From Siansivirga zeaxanthinifaciens CC-SAMT-1 (GTDB lineage Bacteria > Bacteroidota > Bacteroidia > Flavobacteriales > Flavobacteriaceae), in the NCBI RefSeq assembly GCF_000941055.1, contig NZ_CP007202.1, forward strand, positions 2,588,437 through 2,652,436: DNA of 64,000 nt, written 5' to 3'. Position numbers and translations under genes: made by a program. Each line of letters opens with the position of its first letter. The first letter of the stretch is position 1. A model generated the notes under the pieces. That model was not told where the DNA came from, did no database searches, and was given only the letters and a program-made list of their open reading frames with translations. Shown piece by piece: positions 45,256-54,412 of the stretch.

Positions 45256-46404
45256 ATGAAAAAGCTCATATTAATATTCGCAGGTTTGATATTATCAAGT
45301 TTTAACCTAAATGCAACAACAACTGTAACCTCTAATGCGAATACAGATGTCTCAATATATAATAGAGGATATAGTAATGCTTTTATTTTTGTTGAAAATG
45401 GCATTGAGTTTTCTGTGTTTCGTGATGGTCAATTTGATTTTAACTTATTAAGAAACAATTCCCGTCTTAATGTATCTATTGGAACACCAAATGTAAATAT
45501 AAGTTTCAATTCTGGTTTCGACTATAATGCCTATGTTCAATACGATGAATATGGAGCTATTATTCAAATAGAGAATACTCCTGTTTTTTACGACTACTAC
45601 GGAAGAGTTTCACAAGTTGGAAATGTAAACATTAATTATAATAATTATGGGTACGTAACGCGCGTTGGTGGTTTATTTGTTCACTATAACAACTTTAATG
45701 TGTTTTCTCACTGCACAGGATTTATAAATGTTTTTAACCGCAACTATGTTTACAGACCATGGCATCGTTATTACAGAGTACCTGCATACGATTACTGTGT
45801 AGTATATAACAGACCTTACAGACAACATTATAGACCTATTAGATATACATATGTAAGACCGTTTTACAACAATCACAGACCTAGAACTGCTATTGCTAGC
45901 AGACGTGGTGATTATATTTCAAGAAATAGAAATTATGCAACAGTTAACAGAAGCGCTAGAAATATAACTCAGGTTAATAGAAAAGCTTCAGAAAGAAGAT
46001 ATGTTGTAGATAATAACACAAAACGTTACAGCAGTAATTCGAATGATTTAAGGAGATCTTCCGATAATAATCGTAAGGTTATTAGCAATAACAGAACTAA
46101 TAACACAGTTATAAACAGAAGTACACCAAACAGATATGAGGTACAAAACAACAATACAAGAAACAATGAAATAAAACGTTATGAAGAAAATAACAGATTT
46201 CAAAAACCAAACGACAATAATAATCGTATATATACTAGAAACAATTCAAATACTAGATATACCGCTCAGGTAAACCAAAGACCTGCCGAGAGAGAATCAA
46301 GACAAACAATTACCAGATCCTTTCAAAGCAATCAAATGGCAAACAAAACAAGAGGTAATTCTAGTAACAATATAAAGTCTGATAACTCGAATAGAAGACA
46401 CTAA
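45256..46404 (+). CDS. Exported Arg/Asn/Tyr-rich protein, function unknown
   Basis: 382 residues. The first 20 residues (MKKLILIFAGLILSSFNLNA) are a signal peptide. Residues about 30-150 are beta-rich with repeated Tyr/Asn motifs. Residues about 165-200 are Tyr/Arg-rich (YVYRPWHRYYRVPAYDY), and about 200-382 are low-complexity, strongly basic, and rich in Asn, Arg and Ser with few hydrophobics. The basic tail could bind nucleic acid, lipopolysaccharide or an anionic matrix; this is inference. It is convergent with the flippase gene and has a long AT-rich upstream region (45037-45255) with no clear consensus promoter. Confidence 0.7.
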   Translation: MKKLILIFAGLILSSFNLNATTTVTSNANTDVSIYNRGYSNAFIFVENGIEFSVFRDGQFDFNLLRNNSRLNVSIGTPNVNISFNSGFDYNAYVQYDEYGAIIQIENTPVFYDYYGRVSQVGNVNINYNNYGYVTRVGGLFVHYNNFNVFSHCTGFINVFNRNYVYRPWHRYYRVPAYDYCVVYNRPYRQHYRPIRYTYVRPFYNNHRPRTAIASRRGDYISRNRNYATVNRSARNITQVNRKASERRYVVDNNTKRYSSNSNDLRRSSDNNRKVISNNRTNNTVINRSTPNRYEVQNNNTRNNEIKRYEENNRFQKPNDNNNRIYTRNNSNTRYTAQVNQRPAERESRQTITRSFQSNQMANKTRGNSSNNIKSDNSNRRH

Positions 46405-46429
46405 AATTTTGGTTGGTTAGTTAAGAAAG

Positions 46430-46467
46430 CCCTACGATACGTTTTCCCCAAAAACAAATTCGCAGGG
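46430..46467. terminator. Imperfect terminator between convergent genes
   Basis: CCCTACGA (46430-46437) pairs with TCGCAGGG (46460-46467) with one mismatch, flanked by AAAG on one side and TTTTCTGTTTTT on the other; the 22-base loop makes it weaker than the others. Confidence 0.5.
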
Positions 46468-46485
46468 TTTTCTGTTTTTATTAAC

Positions 46486-47943
46486 CTACCTTATTTTTAT
46501 AAATCGATCTAAGAAAAGAGAAATATTTTCTGAAATTTTAAATTTATGAATGATCCATAAATAAGTAACGCCAATTAAAATAGACTTTAAAGCTATATTT
46601 AATATGGGATGAAAATTAAAATCCCAGAAGTAAAACAATACTGTTCCTGCTAAAATTATTAAGGCTGTTTTAACAATACGAACAGTAAATGGAAGAAATT
46701 TAAATTTCTTGTAAACAAAAAATAATTTAACACTGTTATAAATAAACATGGCTAAAAATGTTGCCAAAGCAGCGCCATTTATACCATATAACGGTATAAA
46801 TAAAATGTTTAATACAATAATTAAAAAAACCAATAGAACACCAAAAAAGAGCATCATTCTATAATAATCACTATTAAATAAAATAGCATTATTAGAGCCT
46901 AAAAATGCATCGTAAAGCTTTGCTAAACTAATTATAAATACCACAATCAAAGCGTTACTAAACTCACTAGGTATGATTAAGTATAATTGTTTAATGTTTG
47001 CTATAATCAACAAAAAAATAAATCCACTTATAATAAACAGGGTTAATGAGCTTCGTTTAGAAATATCTTCGAGACCTTCATAATTTTTATCATTTATAAA
47101 TTTAGCCGTTAATGGTAGTAGAATTTGATGCATGGCGCGTTGCGGAACGGCAATTACCATAGCTATAAAAATAGCCACATTATAATATGCTATTTCTTCA
47201 ATGGGTAAATAATGTCCTAACATAACTTTATCGACATCTAGTAAAACGGTAGAAATAGAGCCTGCTATAATTATTAAAAAAGAATATTTTAAAATATCAG
47301 ATACATTATTAATTCTTTTAAAAGTAAATACGGGTAATTGTATACTAAAAGCATAAATTTTCATAATTACCATTCTTAAAATATACATTATAACCAAACT
47401 AATCATGAATTGCTCCATGGTAATTAAATTAAAATGAAGCGCAAACAACAAAACCATTACGCCTACTCTATGAAAAACTTCTTTCATAAAATTGCCGAAA
47501 ACAGTTTGCATTTGCACTTTAGACCAGGCGAAAAAAACTTCAAAATAAGCTAAAGCTATAGCTATTATTAAAGTGTGCCATAAATACCCTTTTATAATAG
47601 GATTTTCTTTAGATAAGAATTCACCAATCGATTCGTAGAAAAAATAACCTATAATAGTAACAGGAATAACCAATAACAATGGCAAAACTAACATTAAGGT
47701 TAAGAAACTGTTTAAAGATGTTCTTGTTTTAAACGATGAATAAAACTTTACAATAGTATTATGCACCCCAAAAGCCATTAACGGCATAATTACATTGGCT
47801 AAAGAAAACATATAACCAACCATTCCGTAATACTCGGCGCTTAAAAATTTTGTATATAAAAATAATGTGTTAATAGCACCAATAAAAAAGCCTAAATAGG
47901 TTGAAATTAGATTTTTAATAGATTGCGATGCTACTAAACCCAT
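46486..47943 (-). CDS. Polysaccharide flippase (MOP superfamily)
   Basis: 485 residues with about 12-14 hydrophobic helices (for example 8-30, 40-62, 78-105, 120-140). It begins MGLVASQSIKNLISTYLGFFIGAINTLFLYT, and the middle contains a MOP-type loop. Such proteins move lipid-linked saccharides across the inner membrane. It follows the glycosyltransferase gene by one base, so the two are probably coupled. The specific substrate (O-antigen-like or other surface sugar) is not evident. Confidence 0.85.
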   Translation of the reverse strand: MGLVASQSIKNLISTYLGFFIGAINTLFLYTKFLSAEYYGMVGYMFSLANVIMPLMAFGVHNTIVKFYSSFKTRTSLNSFLTLMLVLPLLLVIPVTIIGYFFYESIGEFLSKENPIIKGYLWHTLIIAIALAYFEVFFAWSKVQMQTVFGNFMKEVFHRVGVMVLLFALHFNLITMEQFMISLVIMYILRMVIMKIYAFSIQLPVFTFKRINNVSDILKYSFLIIIAGSISTVLLDVDKVMLGHYLPIEEIAYYNVAIFIAMVIAVPQRAMHQILLPLTAKFINDKNYEGLEDISKRSSLTLFIISGFIFLLIIANIKQLYLIIPSEFSNALIVVFIISLAKLYDAFLGSNNAILFNSDYYRMMLFFGVLLVFLIIVLNILFIPLYGINGAALATFLAMFIYNSVKLFFVYKKFKFLPFTVRIVKTALIILAGTVLFYFWDFNFHPILNIALKSILIGVTYLWIIHKFKISENISLFLDRFIKIR

Positions 47944-47944
47944 A

Positions 47945-49222
47945 TTAAATTAATTTAGATAAAGCCTCTGTTAAAGATTTCCGACTATATTTTTGAAGTC
48001 CAATTGGATGAACTTTTAAATTATTATTTTGAAAAGCACTATAATGACTTAATATAATCGATTTTAGTTTTTCATAATCATGATACGTAAAATAGTTTCC
48101 GGTATTGGTTTCTTTGATAATTTTTTCAACATCAGAACCCTCCGGCCCTATGGCAATTATAGGTCTATTTGAAACCATATATTCAAATAATTTCCCAGGA
48201 ATGATACCTTTAGTTTCCTCGGAATCTATTTCAATTAACAATAATAACTGTGATTTTTTTTGATATTTAATAGCTTCATTGTGTGAAACATATCCTAAGT
48301 CATTTACATAATCACTTAAATTATTTTTTTTCAAGGTTTGTAAAACTTCATTGCTAATTGCACCAATAAAATTAAGCTTAAAATCTTGCGCAAAAGATTT
48401 ATTTTCATCAATTAAATCCCTTAAAACACGCCACAAAACCTCTGGATTTCTTTTTGATAATAATGAGCCAATATGAGATATCGTAAATTTTTCATCCATT
48501 GAAAAAGGCTCGATAACTTCATAATCATATCCATTAGTAATAACTTCAATGGGCGTGTTTGTCATGTTTTTGAATTCCTTTTTGGTATTAAAACTGGTTA
48601 CAATAATTTGATTGGCTGTATTTAAAACCTCTTGCTCTAAGGCCTTGTGTTTTTCGGCTGAAGCTTTAGTTAATTTGAGCTGTTTATGGTAACCAATAGT
48701 TGTCCAAGGATCTCTAAAATCTGCCAACCATCTTACGCCTAATTGATTTTTTAGTTTCAAACCAATTAGATGCAAACTATGTGGTGGCCCTGTAGTAATT
48801 ATAGTTGCTATTTGCTCTTTATTAATAAAATCAGAAAGAAATGCAACTGAGGGCTTTACCCAAGCAACCCGAGCATCTGGTATAAAAAAATTACCTCGAA
48901 CAAATAACATTATTTTCTCAATAATACTTTGTCTTTTTTCTTCAGAAATAATGCCTTTACTTACTTTTTTAGAAGTTTTTTTTGAAAATATCCCCGCTAA
49001 CTTATAAGGTTCTTTAATTGGTTGCTTTAAAATAGTTACCGATTTTGAAACTTCAGAAATTAAACTATCATCTATTAAAGGATAGCTTGGGTTTTCTGGA
49101 ATATAAACCACAGGCTCTATATTAAAATCTGGTAAATATTTTACAAATTTCAACCAACGTTGAACGCCCGGACCTCCTGCAGGTGGCCAATAATAAGTTA
49201 TTATGAGTGCTTTTTTACGCAC
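47945..49222 (-). CDS. GT4-like glycosyltransferase
   Basis: 425 residues with the GT-B fold: N-terminal ITYYWPPAGGPGVQRWLKFVKYLP, a middle Rossmann half with GSLLSKRNPEVLWRVLRDL, and the GT4 signature region YVSHNEAIKYQKKSQLLLLIEIDSEETKGIIPGKLFEYM followed by a late Glu (ISNRPIIAIGPEGSDVEKIIKE). Possibly acts on a lipid-linked sugar with the neighbouring flippase. It overlaps the upstream YfhO gene by eight bases. Confidence 0.82.
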   Translation of the reverse strand: MRKKALIITYYWPPAGGPGVQRWLKFVKYLPDFNIEPVVYIPENPSYPLIDDSLISEVSKSVTILKQPIKEPYKLAGIFSKKTSKKVSKGIISEEKRQSIIEKIMLFVRGNFFIPDARVAWVKPSVAFLSDFINKEQIATIITTGPPHSLHLIGLKLKNQLGVRWLADFRDPWTTIGYHKQLKLTKASAEKHKALEQEVLNTANQIIVTSFNTKKEFKNMTNTPIEVITNGYDYEVIEPFSMDEKFTISHIGSLLSKRNPEVLWRVLRDLIDENKSFAQDFKLNFIGAISNEVLQTLKKNNLSDYVNDLGYVSHNEAIKYQKKSQLLLLIEIDSEETKGIIPGKLFEYMVSNRPIIAIGPEGSDVEKIIKETNTGNYFTYHDYEKLKSIILSHYSAFQNNNLKVHPIGLQKYSRKSLTEALSKLI

Positions 49223-51647
49223 TTTCTTTGGTGTTAATTTTAAATTCGTGAAATAATCCTAAAACTAATAAAACACCCAACAAAATGGAACTAGCTAAAG
49301 CAATTGTACTACCGGTTTTTACAACTTCGGGATCAAATTTAAATTCGATTGTATGGTTTCCAGCAGGAATTTCCATGCCTCGTAATACATAATTTACGCG
49401 CGTGTGAATAGTCTCTTTTCCATCGATAAATGTTTTCCAACCATTGCCGTAATAAATCTCAGAAAACACTGCAAAACCTTCGTTTTTATTTTTAGATTGA
49501 TACTTTAGGTAATTCGGTTTATAATCTAAAACAGAAATAGTTGCTGTAGAATCTACTTTGTAATTTTTCGATTTAAAATTGGCAGTTTCGGATGTTGGTT
49601 TTGTAAAAATTGCAACATTTTTATTATCTAAACTATCTAAAAGCGATATTTCTTCATTGGCATTTGGCACTTCTTTTAATGTTTTAACAAACCAAGCGTT
49701 ACCATTAGCTTCTTTATTTACATAAGGCACGATGTTACCTTCATTTTCAAAAATAATATACTTCGTATTCAACATATTAAGCACATTAATATTGTTTTTT
49801 GAAATGTGAAAATCAAATAATTCTCTGTATCGTTTTAATTCTGCCGCATTATAACCATTTAATGAATTATGAAAATACGATGGTTTTGAAGGCCCTGAAA
49901 CCAAATCGTAAACTCTAAAATGGGTATTATCTTTTAAAATTTCTTTATCAACCGCATTCGCTTCAAAGGGTTTATTTACTTGAATGGCAGATACAAAATC
50001 GTCATTATTAACATAACGCCTATCTACTCCAACTAAATCAAATAAAATAAGAACACCCATAGCTACAATTACCCACTGTTGCTTTAATTTGTCTTTTAAA
50101 AACAGATAAATAACACCTGCCGAAAGTAAAACTAAAACGAATGTTCTAAGTGTATCGTTGGTAAAAAGCGTTTTTCGATCTTCTTTTAGAGCGTCTACAA
50201 AAGCCTGACCATAACTCTGGCGATAAAAGCCATCGTTTACACCAACAAAATCGAAAAGGGTCGATTTTAAAAGTAAAAACAACAGGGCTACCCCACCTGT
50301 AATGGCTGTTGCATATTTTAATGCTTTTAGCTTTTCTTCTTCCTTTTCAAAATTATTAAATAATCTTACCAATCCAAATACAGCTAAAACAGGAATACAC
50401 AATTCTAAGATAACCTGAATAGAAGTAACCGCTCTAAATTTGTTATAAAGCGGTACATAATCTATAAAGAAATTGGTTAAAAACTCTAAATTTTTTCCAT
50501 AGGATAATAACAATGAAAATATCGTACCGCCAACCAGCCACCATTTTAAGCGGCCTTTCACTAAAAATAACGCAAATACAAACAAAAATAATATAACAGC
50601 GCCTACATAAGCAGGTGCTTCAACAATGGGTTGATTGCCCCAATACATGGGTGCGCGTTTCACCTCTTGAGCAGCTTGACTTGTCGTTGCACCTAATCGC
50701 CTAAAAGCATCATAAGTGGCGGTATCTTTCCCTATATCTTCACCATTGCCACCTCCCATAAATCGCGGAATAAACAAATTAAAAGTTTCGGCAAATCCGT
50801 AACTAAATTGGGTAATATAGTCTTTATCTAACCCAGAGGTTACTTCTTTTGGTGATCCATCGGGATTTATAGTTAATTCACTTTTACCACGTGTACTCTC
50901 TTTTACATATTCTTTAGTTGCTAAAATATTTGTGGCATTTAAGGCTATTGAAAGTATTACTGCAAGCACTAATATCCCAACAGATTTAAAAAAATGTGGT
51001 AATTGTTTTTTATGAAACGCATCTACTAAATAAGCAATTCCTAATATTATGATTAGAAACATAAGGTAATACGTCATTTGAAAATGATTCGCCACCAACT
51101 CTAACCCCATGGCTATTGCTGTTAGCAAAAACCCTACAACATATCGCTTTCTAAAAGTTAAAATAATACCACTTAAAACCAAAGGCATATAAGCAATAGC
51201 GTGAGCCTTACTGTTATGACCAACACCTAAAATTATTATTAAATACGTTGAAAAACCAAAAGCCAATGCTCCAATGGCTGCTAGTTTAAAATCAACTTTT
51301 AAAACCAATAAAAGCACATAAAAACCAAGCAGATAAAGAAATAAGTAGTCGGCCGGTCTTGGTAAAAACCTAAGCGTTAAATCTAATTTTTTAATATAAT
51401 TATGCGGGTATTTAGCTCCTAATTGGTAGGTTGGCATACCGGCAAACGCACCGTTTGTCCAGTAAGTTTCCTCGCCTGTAGCGGCTCTAAAATCGTTTTG
51501 TTGCTTACTCATGCCTATGTATTGCATGATATCGCTTTGAAAGATCTGTTTTCCTTCTAAAACTGGACTAAAATAAGCAATAGACAAGGCTACAAAACCT
51601 ATAATTACTAATATATGAGGAAGTATTCTTTTTATTGAAAATTGCAT
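49215..51647 (-). CDS. YfhO family polytopic membrane protein
   Basis: 810 residues with about twelve hydrophobic segments in the first 60% and a large extracytoplasmic C-terminal part. The sequence matches YfhO proteins (FSPVLEGKQIFQSDIMQYIGMSKQ, GMPTYQLGAKYP, LGVGHNSKAHAIAYMPLVLSG), a GT-C-like family linked in Bacillus to lipoteichoic acid glycosylation; the role in Bacteroidota is not established to my knowledge. It overlaps the downstream glycosyltransferase gene by eight bases and is 27 bases from the DUF4834 gene, a probable operon. Confidence 0.87.
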   Translation of the reverse strand: MQFSIKRILPHILVIIGFVALSIAYFSPVLEGKQIFQSDIMQYIGMSKQQNDFRAATGEETYWTNGAFAGMPTYQLGAKYPHNYIKKLDLTLRFLPRPADYLFLYLLGFYVLLLVLKVDFKLAAIGALAFGFSTYLIIILGVGHNSKAHAIAYMPLVLSGIILTFRKRYVVGFLLTAIAMGLELVANHFQMTYYLMFLIIILGIAYLVDAFHKKQLPHFFKSVGILVLAVILSIALNATNILATKEYVKESTRGKSELTINPDGSPKEVTSGLDKDYITQFSYGFAETFNLFIPRFMGGGNGEDIGKDTATYDAFRRLGATTSQAAQEVKRAPMYWGNQPIVEAPAYVGAVILFLFVFALFLVKGRLKWWLVGGTIFSLLLSYGKNLEFLTNFFIDYVPLYNKFRAVTSIQVILELCIPVLAVFGLVRLFNNFEKEEEKLKALKYATAITGGVALLFLLLKSTLFDFVGVNDGFYRQSYGQAFVDALKEDRKTLFTNDTLRTFVLVLLSAGVIYLFLKDKLKQQWVIVAMGVLILFDLVGVDRRYVNNDDFVSAIQVNKPFEANAVDKEILKDNTHFRVYDLVSGPSKPSYFHNSLNGYNAAELKRYRELFDFHISKNNINVLNMLNTKYIIFENEGNIVPYVNKEANGNAWFVKTLKEVPNANEEISLLDSLDNKNVAIFTKPTSETANFKSKNYKVDSTATISVLDYKPNYLKYQSKNKNEGFAVFSEIYYGNGWKTFIDGKETIHTRVNYVLRGMEIPAGNHTIEFKFDPEVVKTGSTIALASSILLGVLLVLGLFHEFKINTKESA

Positions 51648-51674
51648 GAAAGTATTTTATAATGATTGCGAAAA

Positions 51675-51959
51675 TTAGTCAATTTCTTCGTAATCCACAT
51701 ATTCCCCAACATCTTTATTTGAAGTTTTCATGTTAGGCATTTTGTCTATGGTAACTTCGCCTTCTTTTTTAACATTTTTTTCATGAGGTCTTTGCTGAAA
51801 TTGCCCAAACTGCGCTCCAAATTTTTGTTCGGCTTTTTTAGCAATATATTTTAAAAGTAAAGGTCCAAAAAGTCTTGAAAGAATCTTAACTCCGTAATAA
51901 ATAAGGAGAATTATTAAAATCATTCTAACCAAACCTGTTAGAGATGCTTGTTGTAACAT
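51675..51959 (-). CDS. DUF4834 family small membrane protein
   Basis: 94 residues with one N-terminal membrane helix (about 8-25, GLVRMILIILLIYYGVKIL) and a charged, probably cytosolic tail ending in NKDVGEYVDYEEID, the common end of this Bacteroidota family. It is the first gene of the DUF4834-YfhO-glycosyltransferase-flippase group. Function unknown. Confidence 0.8.
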   Translation of the reverse strand: MLQQASLTGLVRMILIILLIYYGVKILSRLFGPLLLKYIAKKAEQKFGAQFGQFQQRPHEKNVKKEGEVTIDKMPNMKTSNKDVGEYVDYEEID

Positions 51960-51975
51960 ACTTGATAATTTTTAA

Positions 51976-51983
51976 CAAAAATA
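51976..51983 (-). promoter_or_regulatory. Putative -7 box of the DUF4834-YfhO operon
   Basis: TATTTTTG on the minus strand, exact TAnnTTTG, 17 bases before the DUF4834 start. Confidence 0.38.
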
Positions 51984-52037
51984 CAATTCTATATGTTTAA
52001 AAAACGTTGAATACTGATAAAAAAAGTATAAAATATC

Positions 52038-52045
52038 TATATTTG
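52038..52045 (+). promoter_or_regulatory. Putative -7 box of the outer-membrane transporter-like gene
   Basis: TATATTTG, exact TAnnTTTG, 66 bases before the ATG at 52111; the leader would be about 60 bases. Confidence 0.38.
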
Positions 52046-52110
52046 AAAAGCCTTAACGGGTGATTTTTAAAAATATCAGTTAATTTATTTTACAGTAAGC
52101 TAATCCACAA

Positions 52111-53124
52111 ATGATTATGAACCCAATAAAATCTACCCTATTCCTCTTCATTTTTTTAACCATTAATCTCACTTTTGCTCAATATACCGATGTTATAAAC
52201 TCTAACAGACCAGGAGTTTCAAGAAGTGCCTTTTCAGTTGGTACCAATGTAGCGCAATTCGAGGTTGGACCTTATATAGTTAAGGAAAAACGCACCCCTA
52301 TAACAGCTTATGAAGTATCTGGTTTTGGTGTCGATTTTGCAGCGCGATATGGTTTTTTATTAGAACAATTAGAATTAAATGTAGAAGGTTCATTTCAAAG
52401 CGATACAAAAACATACACCTCTAGTATTTCTGCCGATGATAAACGTGCAAACTTTAAATTTGTAACCTTAGGTGCTAAATATTTAATACACGATCCCTAC
52501 AAAGGTGCCGAAGACGAAAAGCCAAATTTATATAGCTGGAAAGCAAACCATCGCTTTAAATGGAAAACATTAATTCCTGCTGTATCAATATATTTAGGTG
52601 CTAATTACGACACCAAAAACAACCCATATACGGCGCCAGGAATTGAAGGATTTAGCCCAAAAGTTATGTTAGCCACACAACACAACTTTAATGGTGGCTG
52701 GGTGTTTGTAATGAACCTGATTAAAGATAGAATTGGCACCGATCAATCCGATTTTGAATACATTCTTACCCTAACGCATTCCTTCAATCCTAAATGGGCC
52801 ATTTTTGCTGAAACCCAAGGTATAAAAAGTGACTTTTATGCCGACAACCTTTTTAGATTGGGAGGTGGTTATTTAGTGAGTAAAGATTTTCAATTAGACA
52901 CAGCTGTAACTTTAAACACAAAAGATACGCCATCTGTTTTTGGAGTTAATTTCGGAATGTCTTACAGATTAGACTTTCACAAAGACAAAGAAACCGAGAT
53001 AGATAATGGCAACTCTGCTTTAGAAGAAGGTGAAAGAAAATCTAGAAAGAAAAACAAAAAAGATAAATCTGCCGAAGAAGATAGCATTAAAAAGCAAAAA
53101 AGAGACGCTGTAGATTTCGACTAA
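52111..53124 (+). CDS. Outer-membrane transporter-like beta-barrel protein
   Basis: 337 residues (two ATGs at 52111 and 52117 are possible). A signal peptide ends about residue 23 (TFAQ). The body (NSNRPGVSRSAFSVGTNVAQFEVGPYI, GAKYLIHDPYKG, HRFKWKTLIPAVSIYLGANYD) has the alternating strand pattern of the MetA/phenol-degradation or transporter-like barrel family. The last 45 residues are highly charged (ERKSRKKNKKDKSAEEDS). It lies 22 bases upstream of the acetyltransferase-like gene. Substrate unknown. Confidence 0.75.
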   Translation: MIMNPIKSTLFLFIFLTINLTFAQYTDVINSNRPGVSRSAFSVGTNVAQFEVGPYIVKEKRTPITAYEVSGFGVDFAARYGFLLEQLELNVEGSFQSDTKTYTSSISADDKRANFKFVTLGAKYLIHDPYKGAEDEKPNLYSWKANHRFKWKTLIPAVSIYLGANYDTKNNPYTAPGIEGFSPKVMLATQHNFNGGWVFVMNLIKDRIGTDQSDFEYILTLTHSFNPKWAIFAETQGIKSDFYADNLFRLGGGYLVSKDFQLDTAVTLNTKDTPSVFGVNFGMSYRLDFHKDKETEIDNGNSALEEGERKSRKKNKKDKSAEEDSIKKQKRDAVDFD

Positions 53125-53146
53125 TTAAAAGGACTTCCAACTGAAT

Positions 53147-54268
53147 ATGATAACAATTAAAGAAGTAAAAACTAACAAAGATTTAAAAGCATTCGTTAAG
53201 TTTCCATTCAAATTATATAAAGATTCAAAATATTGGGTCCCTCCTATTATTCGTGAAGAACTAAAAACATTTAGCAAAAAAGAAAACCCTGTGTTTAATG
53301 ATGCTGAAGCAACGCTTTTCTTGGCATATAAAAATAATGAAATTGTTGGTCGCGTTGCAGCTATTATTAATTGGTCAGAAGTGAAAAACCAAACCATTAA
53401 AAAGATGCGTTTTGGTTGGTTCGATTTTATTGACGATTTAGAAGTTTCTCAAACTTTATTCAATAAAGTTGAAGAAATTGGTAAACAACTTCAATTAGAA
53501 TTTACTGAAGGGCCTGTAGGATTTTCAAATTTAGATAAAGTTGGGGTTATGACCGAAGGATTCGATTCCATAGCTCCCATGGTTACCTGGTATAACCATC
53601 CGTATTACATAAAACATTACGAAAATGCTGGTTATAAAGTAGAGAAAAAATACTCAGAAAGCAGATTTCCTTTTAAAAACGTAAAACCTGAATTCTTTCA
53701 TAAAGCACAGGAATTAATTAAAAAAAGATATCAGCTTAGAGTCTTAAAATTTACAAAAACAGAAGAGGTTATGCCTTATGCCGATAAAATGTTCGATTTG
53801 TTTAACGAGAGTTATGCATCATTATCGTCTTTTGTTGCCATAACCGATATTCAAAAACAATATTTTAAAAAGAAATTCATCAGTTTTATTAATCCAGAAT
53901 ACATCAAATTTATAGTTGATAAAAACGATGATTTAATTGGCTTTGCCATTGTTATGCCTGGATTCGCTAAGGCTTTACAGAAAATTAACGGTAAATTATT
54001 TCCTTTGGGTTTCAGACACATTCTACACGCGAAAAAACATAGTAAAGATGTTATTTTCTATTTAATTGGTATCCATCCAGACTACCAAAATAAAGGTGTT
54101 CACGCTGTTATTTTTAATGAATATTATAATACGTTTACCGAAAAAGGAATAGAAACCTGTTACCGAACACCAGAATTAGAAGACAATTATGCCATTCATC
54201 AAATATGGAAACATTTTTCTCCTGAAGTTTATAAAAGACGTTGTACACTAAAGAAAAGCATCCTATAA
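53147..54268 (+). CDS. GNAT-like acetyltransferase family protein
   Basis: 373 residues. N-terminal KEVKTNKDLKAFVKFPFKLYKDSKYWVPPI, middle GPVGFSNLDKVGVMTEGFDS and C-terminal YLIGIHPDYQNKGVHAVIFNEYY, which resembles a GNAT acetyl-CoA binding loop (Q/RxxGxG/A). Families of this type are sometimes labelled GTP cyclohydrolase in databases; I see no basis for that. It follows the outer-membrane gene by 22 bases. The acceptor is unknown. Confidence 0.72.
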   Translation: MITIKEVKTNKDLKAFVKFPFKLYKDSKYWVPPIIREELKTFSKKENPVFNDAEATLFLAYKNNEIVGRVAAIINWSEVKNQTIKKMRFGWFDFIDDLEVSQTLFNKVEEIGKQLQLEFTEGPVGFSNLDKVGVMTEGFDSIAPMVTWYNHPYYIKHYENAGYKVEKKYSESRFPFKNVKPEFFHKAQELIKKRYQLRVLKFTKTEEVMPYADKMFDLFNESYASLSSFVAITDIQKQYFKKKFISFINPEYIKFIVDKNDDLIGFAIVMPGFAKALQKINGKLFPLGFRHILHAKKHSKDVIFYLIGIHPDYQNKGVHAVIFNEYYNTFTEKGIETCYRTPELEDNYAIHQIWKHFSPEVYKRRCTLKKSIL

Positions 54269-54412
54269 AATTGATTTTTATCAATTTCATCGATTTAATG
54301 GTCTAAAAATTAAAAGATTAAGTTCAATAATCATCATTTTCTTTTAATATTTAAATTTTATTTGCAATATTTATAAAATTTTTTTGACAACCCTAACTTA
54401 ACGAATCTATAC

